A DNA stretch of 64,000 nucleotides, taken from the NCBI GenBank assembly GCA_002410925.1, contig DHPR01000019.1:49277-113276 (forward strand), written 5' to 3'. A program made the translations under genes and the position numbers. Numbering within the stretch: position 1 is the stretch's first letter; every line of letters begins with the position of its first letter. The notes below the pieces were generated by a model that did no database searches, was not told the origin of the DNA, and worked only from the letters and a program-made list of their open reading frames with translations. Positions 57,937 to 64,000 of the stretch are shown here, piece by piece. The stretch comes from UBA5359 sp002410925 [NCBI: bacterium UBP13_UBA5359] (GTDB taxonomy: Bacteria > UBP13 > UBA5359).

Positions 57937-59158
57937 GCAGGCCTGACTGATAATAGAATCGCGCAGCAGAGAGGCAGCAGATATCTCCCACCAGCATGGC
58001 TAAAAGAATAACTATAGCCAGCGGTAAGGTGAACCGGCGCGGCAACAGGGCAGAAAGTCCGGAACCCGTAAGAATAGCCACAGCCGGCAGCGCCGCCAGA
58101 AGATAACGCCCGCCCTCTACGGCTCGATAATCAACAGTCAGAGCATAATAAATGATACCGGCCAACGTAAATGCTACCACTCCCAGCAGAAGAAGGCTGA
58201 TATTACGATAGGCTCTATGCTGCCGGGCAAGCCGGATAATACCGCTAATCGGCAACAACGGCAGAAGAAATGCTGCCGCCGTATAGATATGAAGATTGCT
58301 CAAGAACCGCCTGATTATCCATAGGGGTGTCCAGAATGAAATTATCGTCCGTTGCAGGATAGTGCTGATCGGTTTGATGAATAAATCTAAATTTGCCAGC
58401 AGCATTATTATATCCATATTCTTTTGTATCGGCATCTGGCAGGAGTAATAAATCAGCTGGCCGTAACGCAGGTAGTTGAGGACATACCACCATCCGCTGA
58501 TAACTAAGGTGGTCAAGGCAAAGACTCCCGCCAGACCAAGAACTTTATTTATGCCCAGAGAGGAACGTTTCCTCCAAAGCAGCACTGCAAAGAGGAAGGG
58601 CATGACAAAGGAAGTCTGCTTGGCCAGAAAGCCTATGCCCGTAGCCAGCCCCGTATAAAAAGAGAGACGTTTATCAAGAGATCTATTCTTCAGGGAGATC
58701 ATCAGCAGATAGAGAAAGAGACTGAAAGCAAATGTTGCCAGAAGATCGTTATTAATGACTCCGCTTTCCAAGGAGAAAAGCGGGTGAAAGGCCATCGTTC
58801 CCACAGAGAGCAACAAGAGTGCCGGCTTGTCTGGAAAGAGGGCTGCCAGGCCGGATCCTATCAACAGCAATGATGCCAGCCCTAATAATAGTGACAGAAG
58901 CCTGATTGCATGCAAACGCCCATTCTCTGATAAAAACGGTGTGGCAACGTACACAACCGCTCCCAGAGCGTAATAAAGCGGTGGATGCTGAGCCTGATGC
59001 GTTTCCGCAGTCTGCGGCAGGCGGTGCTCCAGCGCCAGCACCTTAATGTATTTGAGATGAGCGACCTCATCCGGGCCCCCGCCGGGAGCAACCACAAAAT
59101 TATAGACTGATGCTACGAGCAGATAACACAGAATTATGCCCCTGAGCAGATATTTCAT
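57929..59158 (-). CDS. DUF2142/GT-C-type membrane glycosyltransferase-like protein
   Basis: A 409-residue protein with about ten to eleven membrane helices. A first-loop acidic motif PGGGPDEVAHLKYI and a PPLYYALGAVV stretch match the PDE-x-x-H style of DUF2142 and related GT-C glycosyltransferases that use lipid-linked sugar donors. It probably glycosylates an exported lipid, glycan or protein. It overlaps hydF by 8 nt, though no functional link with hydF is apparent, and it follows the M20 peptidase gene by 48 nt. Confidence 0.75.
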   Translation of the reverse strand: MKYLLRGIILCYLLVASVYNFVVAPGGGPDEVAHLKYIKVLALEHRLPQTAETHQAQHPPLYYALGAVVYVATPFLSENGRLHAIRLLSLLLGLASLLLIGSGLAALFPDKPALLLLSVGTMAFHPLFSLESGVINNDLLATFAFSLFLYLLMISLKNRSLDKRLSFYTGLATGIGFLAKQTSFVMPFLFAVLLWRKRSSLGINKVLGLAGVFALTTLVISGWWYVLNYLRYGQLIYYSCQMPIQKNMDIIMLLANLDLFIKPISTILQRTIISFWTPLWIIRRFLSNLHIYTAAAFLLPLLPISGIIRLARQHRAYRNISLLLLGVVAFTLAGIIYYALTVDYRAVEGGRYLLAALPAVAILTGSGLSALLPRRFTLPLAIVILLAMLVGDICCLSAARFYYQSGLHV

Positions 59159-59206
59159 GCCTGTTACACCACCCCAGGCAACATTAACAGATACCGGCGC
59201 GGCCTG

Positions 59207-60481
59207 TCAATGCGCTCCTTCGCAGCCTACCCAGTTCATAATAACTCTGAGATAAACTTCTATGGCTTGCAAATACTCTTTAAGGGGAAGCGTTTCATCT
59301 ATATGATGAGCCTGAGCCAGCTCTCCAGGCCCGCATATGAAAGTGGGTATGCCGCCGGTATTATTCAGAATACGAGCATCAGCACCGGAAGGCAGACCGG
59401 TAATCACTTCCCGTCCGGCAGCCATCTTTACAGCTTCTTTCAGAACTTTAACCAAAGGATGAGCGGTAGAAGCTTCATACGGAGAGGTGTTCAGCAGCCA
59501 TTCCAGTTCCGGCGGATTATCCCTGAGCCAGGGATTCACGCCGGCTATAGCGTTTATGCGCTTCTCTATCTCCGCTCTGACATCTTCCGTTCTCTCTGCA
59601 GGTAAATATTTTATATTTACTTTCGCTTCGCATTCAGCCGGGATAATAGAGGCCCCATTTCCACCATTAAGCTGGCAAAAGGATATGGTAGGCGAAGGGA
59701 GAAGAGGGTGTTTCTTGACAACAGACCATTCACGCTCCAAACTTGCCAGAGCTCTCATCAACTCTACCATCTTCTCAACGGCATTCACCCCCTTGCTCTT
59801 CATGGAAGCATGAGTGGATATGCCTCTGGTCCTGATTCTTAAATGCATAGCACCCCGATGCGCACAGGCTATCTCCAGGCCGGTAGGCTCGGCAATAATA
59901 GCAGCATCAGCCTTATAGCCTCTGTCAACGCAGGCCAACGTTCCATTGCCGCCGCCCTCTTCATCCACGACGCTTTGAAAGATGATATCGCCCTTCAACC
60001 GCAGCTTCATTCCTTTGGCAATCTTCACAGCCATAAGCATGGCCGCCAATCCGCCTTTCATATCCACCGCGCCCAGGCCGGTTATCCCTTGCCCCCCCGT
60101 AGTGATAGTGCCGCTGTGCGGATGGTATTTCCAGAGAGCAATATCTCCCGGCGAAACGGTATCCGCATGGCCGTTCAGTATCAGCGAGCACCCACCGCCG
60201 CTGCCTTCGAAAACTCCCACCACGTTGGGTCGGCCGGTATAATCATGCTCCGGATTGAAATCCGGATATTGTTCGAGCCGAGTATTCTCCGGCTCGAACA
60301 TATCCACTTTTGCGCCGACGGCTCTCAATTCACCAGCGATATACTCCTGAACCAGGCTCTCTCTGCCCTGCCGCCCCTGCTCTATAACCTGACTATCGAA
60401 AGCTATGAGCCGTTTCAGCAGATGAATAGCTTGAGCCTCGTTTTCCTCAACTAACCGTACAACATTCGCAGCCTGTTGCAT
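59207..60481 (-). CDS. M20-family metallopeptidase (ArgE/DapE-like)
   Basis: Di-zinc deacylase or peptidase of 424 residues: metal ligands in LILNGHADTVSPGD, TGLGAVDMKGG, VVDEEGGGNGT (catalytic Glu) and GELAQAHHIDETLP, with a dimerisation lid between. It belongs with ArgE, DapE and succinyl-/acetyl-ornithine deacylases, and the substrate is not determined. The ATG at 60481 lies inside the end of the aminotransferase gene (35-nt overlap), after GAGGGATGCAGAG, pointing to coupled translation and perhaps a shared pathway. Confidence 0.9.
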   Translation of the reverse strand: MQQAANVVRLVEENEAQAIHLLKRLIAFDSQVIEQGRQGRESLVQEYIAGELRAVGAKVDMFEPENTRLEQYPDFNPEHDYTGRPNVVGVFEGSGGGCSLILNGHADTVSPGDIALWKYHPHSGTITTGGQGITGLGAVDMKGGLAAMLMAVKIAKGMKLRLKGDIIFQSVVDEEGGGNGTLACVDRGYKADAAIIAEPTGLEIACAHRGAMHLRIRTRGISTHASMKSKGVNAVEKMVELMRALASLEREWSVVKKHPLLPSPTISFCQLNGGNGASIIPAECEAKVNIKYLPAERTEDVRAEIEKRINAIAGVNPWLRDNPPELEWLLNTSPYEASTAHPLVKVLKEAVKMAAGREVITGLPSGADARILNNTGGIPTFICGPGELAQAHHIDETLPLKEYLQAIEVYLRVIMNWVGCEGAH

Positions 60482-61862
60482 CTCTGCATCCCTCTACCAC
60501 CGATATCACCTCATCGAGAATGGTCAACCCCATATCTACCTCTCTTCTGGTAATAATCAGCGGCGCTACGATATTTATGCGGTTGCCGAAATGCCCCGAT
60601 ATAGTCAGCAAGAGGCCTCGCTTGACCGCCTCTCTGATGATCCGCATAGTCTCCTCCGAGGCCGGTTCCTTGGTCTCACGATTCTTAACAAATTCCAGTG
60701 AAAGCATGAGAGCCTTGCCCTGTACCTGGCCTATTATTTTGTGCTTGCGCTGCAGTTCCTTCAGCCCTTCCAGGAAATAGCCGCCCACATCGACCGCATT
60801 GGCCATCAGCTTATCTCGTTCCAGCACCTCAATCATTGCCAGCGCAGCTGCCGCTCCAACCGGATTGCCGGAGAAGGTAACGCTCTGCTTGATCGGCTGA
60901 AAGGTGTCCATAATATCCGTACGAGCGATAATGGCCGCATTGGGGAAGGTGCCGGCCGTAAAGGCCTTGCCCACCATCATGATATCAGGATAGGTATCCC
61001 ATGTTTCAATGGCAAAATACTTCCCTGACCTACCCCAGCCCATCTGAATCTCATCATCTATCAACAGGATATCATATTTATCGCAAAGTCGACGTACTCC
61101 CTGCCAGAAGCCTTCCGGAGGTATAATATATCCCCCGGCTCCCTGTGCAGGCTCCATCAGAATACCGGCCACTAGATTCGTTCCTTTTTTTCTATCTATC
61201 AGGCCCCAGGTGGGATCAGACAAAAGGTTCTCCAGATACTCAAGACAGAACATCCCGCAATTGCCCTTTTCACGCCCAAAGGGACAGCGATAGCAATATG
61301 GATACGGCACCCTGACAGATCCCTCCATCAGAGGGAAAAATCCCTCCTTAAGAAAGGCAAAGCTGCTCATGGTCAGAGTACCGAAGGAGCGACCGTGGTA
61401 AGCTCCATGAAAGCAGAGAATATATGGCCGACCAGTATGAGCCTTGGCCAGCTTCATGCCCACTTCCACCGCGTTGGTGCCTCCGGTATCATACTGTACT
61501 TTGCTGTTGTTTTTCAGCTTTCCCGGCGCTATTTCAATCAACTTTTTAGCCAGTTCCACCCGCACCGGTGTCGGCTGCTGTGCAGTGTGATGAACTCTCT
61601 TCATCTGCTTATCAATAGCGGCTATAACCTCTTTGGGGCAATGCCCCAGATTCAGAGCAGCAAAACCACTGGTCAGATCCAGAAAGGTATTGCCGTCGAT
61701 ATCCTTGACGAAAAGCCCTTCAGCCTCCTCGATAATCGGTGGTATGCCGTAATTGGCAAAACAGAGATCGCCTTTGGACTCATAGGCTTTCATCTCTTCC
61801 AGCATCTTTACCGTCTTCGGCCCCGGAAAGGAGACCTTCATTTCGACTCTCTTCTCCACCAT
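60447..61862 (-). CDS. Class III aminotransferase (GabT-like)
   Basis: PLP-dependent aminotransferase of about 471 residues: YDTGGTNAVEVGMKLAKAHTGR, FHGAYHGRSFGTLTMS, DDEIQMGWGRSGKYFA and the PLP Lys in MVGKAFTAGTFPNAAI. An insertion CYRCPFGREKGNCGMFC has four cysteines, and the C-terminus ends GCRDATGCECC. 4-aminobutyrate or acetylornithine-type substrates are possible. The start at 61862 follows GGAGGTAAATG; a codon-adjacent ATG at 61865 is equally possible. It overlaps the M20 peptidase gene downstream. Confidence 0.88.
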   Translation of the reverse strand: MVEKRVEMKVSFPGPKTVKMLEEMKAYESKGDLCFANYGIPPIIEEAEGLFVKDIDGNTFLDLTSGFAALNLGHCPKEVIAAIDKQMKRVHHTAQQPTPVRVELAKKLIEIAPGKLKNNSKVQYDTGGTNAVEVGMKLAKAHTGRPYILCFHGAYHGRSFGTLTMSSFAFLKEGFFPLMEGSVRVPYPYCYRCPFGREKGNCGMFCLEYLENLLSDPTWGLIDRKKGTNLVAGILMEPAQGAGGYIIPPEGFWQGVRRLCDKYDILLIDDEIQMGWGRSGKYFAIETWDTYPDIMMVGKAFTAGTFPNAAIIARTDIMDTFQPIKQSVTFSGNPVGAAAALAMIEVLERDKLMANAVDVGGYFLEGLKELQRKHKIIGQVQGKALMLSLEFVKNRETKEPASEETMRIIREAVKRGLLLTISGHFGNRINIVAPLIITRREVDMGLTILDEVISVVEGCRDATGCECCTVS

Positions 61863-61968
61863 CATTTACCTCCCGCCTTTATATGCGCCCTGTGGGCATA
61901 GTTGTTGATTACCGGTTGTTCGTTATCGGTTTTAAGCTCCCTTGCAGGCTCTCTTACTCTCTATCTCC

Positions 61969-62937
61969 TCAAAAAGCGACCACTCTTCCGCTGTCGATGG
62001 ATTGCAGTATGGCCAGAGCTACCGCCAGGGACTTGCGTCCCTCGACTCCGTTGCATATAGGCTCGCTGTCCTCCCTGATACAGCGAATAAAGTGCTCAAC
62101 CTCTTCCCTGACGCCGTCACTGCCGGGATAGCCATACTCCTCCACTTCCTCTTTGCCTCTATCCAGCAGACGCAGATTGAAGGGATAATCCAACTTGCCC
62201 TCTATCTGGGCCAGCCCGCCTTCATAGTGAATGTCCAGATATTCTCGGCTGATGCGCCTATCCGAGGTGCACCCCCCGCCGATGGCGGCGATGGCTCCGT
62301 TCTTGAACCTCAGAGTGAAGATGACGGAATCAGGCAGGGTGGGATGTTTGAATACGGCTCTGTTTCCTTCGGCATAAACGCTCTCCACATCTCCCATAAG
62401 ATAAATCAGGCCGTCGATGGCATGCACTACGTTTTCTACGATGATACCTCTGGTACCTTTCTCCTGAAACTTCCAGCCGGGATCATCCACCTTCCATAGA
62501 GGATAGGTATACATGGCCCACAACGGCTTGCCGAAGTCTGCGGTTCTGGCTTTCAGGTGAGCAAAGCTGCCGCTAAAGCGATGCTTGAAGGCTACCATCA
62601 GCTTGATTTTATTCTCCCGGGCGGCAGCTATCATAGCATCGCAATCTTCCAGTGTGGCGGCCATGGGCTTCTCGCAGAAGACATGGATGCCTCGCTCTGC
62701 TGCCTGCAGAGCGATTTCTTTATGAATGGTGGGTGGAGTGGCGATAACTATGGCATCAGGTCGCTCCTTATCCATCATCTCTTTGCTCTCTTTATAGAAC
62801 CTGGCGCCGTGCAAATCTCTGCTGACCGAGCTCTTATTGGCTACGGCCGGCACCTCCACGCCGGGGGTGTGGCGAAAGAAGTCCATCAACTGCTCTCCCC
62901 ACCAGCCTAAGCCTACTATGCCTACTCTTACCGACAC
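61969..62937 (-). CDS. Gfo/Idh/MocA family oxidoreductase
   Basis: NAD(P)-dependent oxidoreductase of 322 residues with the dinucleotide fold VRVGIVGLGWWGEQLMDFF, CEKPMA near residue 100, and FKHRFSGSFAHLKA. The usual catalytic His region reads ENVVHAIDGLIYLMGD. The start is GTG at 62937 after GGAGGAGCAATC. It follows the PfkB gene by 50 nt and precedes the aminotransferase by 106 nt. The substrate is probably a sugar or polyol derivative; which one is unknown. Confidence 0.9.
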   Translation of the reverse strand: MSVRVGIVGLGWWGEQLMDFFRHTPGVEVPAVANKSSVSRDLHGARFYKESKEMMDKERPDAIVIATPPTIHKEIALQAAERGIHVFCEKPMAATLEDCDAMIAAARENKIKLMVAFKHRFSGSFAHLKARTADFGKPLWAMYTYPLWKVDDPGWKFQEKGTRGIIVENVVHAIDGLIYLMGDVESVYAEGNRAVFKHPTLPDSVIFTLRFKNGAIAAIGGGCTSDRRISREYLDIHYEGGLAQIEGKLDYPFNLRLLDRGKEEVEEYGYPGSDGVREEVEHFIRCIREDSEPICNGVEGRKSLAVALAILQSIDSGRVVAF

Positions 62938-62987
62938 GATTGCTCCTCCTCTTTTTGATGAAATCAGACCTGTATCTTTGATAATTG

Positions 62988-63905
62988 TCAAAGGTGCAAG
63001 CCTGACTTCTGTATCTTTTCTTTCACTTCTTCCCTGCCGGGCATACGCTCCGGATTGACTCCGCCGCTTCTCCGCACCATGATGGAGGCGAAGGCGGAGG
63101 CATATATAGCGGCTCTATATGAGTCTTCACCCCTTATATATTCGGCCAGAAAGGCTCCGAACCAGCTGTCTCCGGCTCCTGTAGTATCTATGGCGCCGCC
63201 GGTAAATACGGGCACCTGATGAAGTCTCTTATCCTCTTGCAGCAGAGCGCCTTCGGGTCCGCAGGTGACGATGCTCAGAGGAACTCCTCTGGCCGCAAGC
63301 TCTGCCAAAAACTCTTCGTCTCCGGGGATATTATTCTCATACAGCCGCTGAATATCTTCTCGGCTGCCTTTGATTATTTTAAAATAAGGGGCTATCTCTC
63401 CCAGGTAATCTATCCTCTCTCGGATGCTGTGGCGCCCGGCTTGGGAGGAGGCGCCGCCGTACCCTCCCAGGTCTACAGCCATATCTGCTTGATACAGAGA
63501 GAGCTCTTCCAGCAGCGATAACGGAGTTTCATAATCTATAGGGCAGAGCAAAAAGATACGAGCTTGCAGATACTCCTCGGGTATGTCGCTGAACTCTATC
63601 TGCCGAGCTTTATGTATGAACTCCAGCCGCTTGTTGCCTGCCTCATCATAAACAAGCCGGTTTTCGGTGCCTCTATCTTCTCTGTGAACTCCCTGCATAT
63701 CTATTCCGGCGGCATATAGGGTATCCAGCAGTTCATCGGGCATATCTGCTCCTATCAGGCTCACTATGCCTATCTTGCCGCCTGTCCTGGCGGCGGCCAT
63801 AGCGCTGTAGGCGGCGGGACTGCCCAGGACGGGGCCTATCTTACGACCGCCGGCAAAGATTATCCTCTCTTTGAGCAGATGCCCGATGACTACCAGATCA
63901 TACAT
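62988..63905 (-). CDS. PfkB-family carbohydrate or nucleoside kinase
   Basis: Ribokinase-fold kinase of about 305 residues. The anion-hole and catalytic base motif is DTTGAGDSWFGAFLAEY near residue 250; the N-terminal GSPAAYSAMAAARTGG lies where the substrate-binding GG motif sits in the family. The preferred start is the ATG at 63905 (MYDLVVIGHLL) behind AAAGGTAAGCCAAGG. It follows the end of another gene by 7 nt. The sugar specificity is not readable from sequence. Confidence 0.9.
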   Translation of the reverse strand: MYDLVVIGHLLKERIIFAGGRKIGPVLGSPAAYSAMAAARTGGKIGIVSLIGADMPDELLDTLYAAGIDMQGVHREDRGTENRLVYDEAGNKRLEFIHKARQIEFSDIPEEYLQARIFLLCPIDYETPLSLLEELSLYQADMAVDLGGYGGASSQAGRHSIRERIDYLGEIAPYFKIIKGSREDIQRLYENNIPGDEEFLAELAARGVPLSIVTCGPEGALLQEDKRLHQVPVFTGGAIDTTGAGDSWFGAFLAEYIRGEDSYRAAIYASAFASIMVRRSGGVNPERMPGREEVKEKIQKSGLHL

Positions 63906-63912
63906 CCTTGGC

Positions 63913-64000
63913 TTACCTTTCTCTCTTACCGGCAATAAATTCATCCATCTTCTCTCTGGCTTCGCTATCTGAGGCGTACTGAATAGGTGCGCTCTTGGAT
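63913..64000 (-). CDS. C-terminal end of an unidentified gene
   Basis: An open frame enters from the right edge and ends with a TAA at 63915-63913. It supplies about 28 residues ending EKMDEFIAGKRER. It is 7 nt before the PfkB start codon, so the genes are likely co-transcribed. The fragment is too short to assign. Confidence 0.55.
   Translation of the reverse strand, partial: SKSAPIQYASDSEAREKMDEFIAGKRER

Overview
The window reads as chromosomal DNA of an anaerobic, diderm bacterium from the Terrabacteria side of the tree, most likely an Armatimonadota-type lineage. This assignment is inference. A type II prepilin-like protein (34328-34978) carries a leader followed by an [10 protein letters not shown]...[18 protein letters not shown] stretch, a style I associate with Armatimonadota. 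The outer membrane is suggested by a signal-peptide beta-barrel protein (7791-8303) and an mlaE-mlaF-mlaD set whose MlaD has a long beta-rich tail. Anaerobiosis is suggested by a bifurcating-type [FeFe] hydrogenase, HydF and rubrerythrin. The atpC-murA junction and the ftsQ-DUF881-sbp-ftsA-ftsZ order recall Firmicutes. Many genes start with GTG or TTG behind strong Shine-Dalgarno sequences. I saw no tRNA, rRNA, CRISPR array, insertion sequence or prophage.

Layout. 1-8.3 kb: a GH38 alpha-mannosidase running off the left edge, nadE, a PilZ protein, a MarC-family protein, larB-larC and an outer-membrane protein. 8.4-17.9 kb (minus strand): a complete F-type ATP synthase operon, with atpZ and atpI at its head, murA after it, and a zinc-ribbon Ser/Thr kinase directly in front. 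17.9-24.5 kb: nadD, a diacylglycerol-kinase-like gene, the two-gene [FeFe] hydrogenase (a hydC-hydB fusion plus hydA) and rubrerythrin. 24.5-37.7 kb: a carbohydrate-centred accessory region with an AraC regulator divergent from a URO-D-like gene, a long minus-strand run (LamG protein, prepilin-like protein, GH123-like protein, CBM9-like protein, GntR/LacI regulator, two Gfo/Idh oxidoreductases, sugar-binding lipoprotein) and a CapA-like gene. 37.8-40.9 kb: metY-metX-metW behind a near-perfect sigma-70 promoter.

40.9-56.5 kb (minus strand) is an envelope and division block. One unit is mreB, an AMIN/phosphodiester-glycosidase gene and an EamA transporter. The next is mlaE-mlaF-mlaD-rplI-dnaB-ddl-sORF-ftsQ-DUF881-sbp-ftsA-ftsZ-ygjP, closed by a terminator near 42.1 kb. 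Each unit starts downstream of the same bipartite 32-base promoter-like element. 56.6-64 kb: hydF, a DUF2142-like membrane glycosyltransferase, an M20 peptidase, a class III aminotransferase, a Gfo/Idh oxidoreductase, a PfkB kinase and the end of another gene, all on the minus strand.

The points I find most unusual are the shared bipartite element at the head of two envelope operons; NadE with Ser in place of the glutaminase nucleophile Cys, in a window that also encodes NadD and the NaAD-consuming LarB; the kinase leading the ATP synthase operon; the HydC-HydB fusion with a seven-cysteine linker; and a 37-codon ORF containing a 28-bp perfect palindrome just before ftsQ. I did not find a clearly new defence or mobile system.
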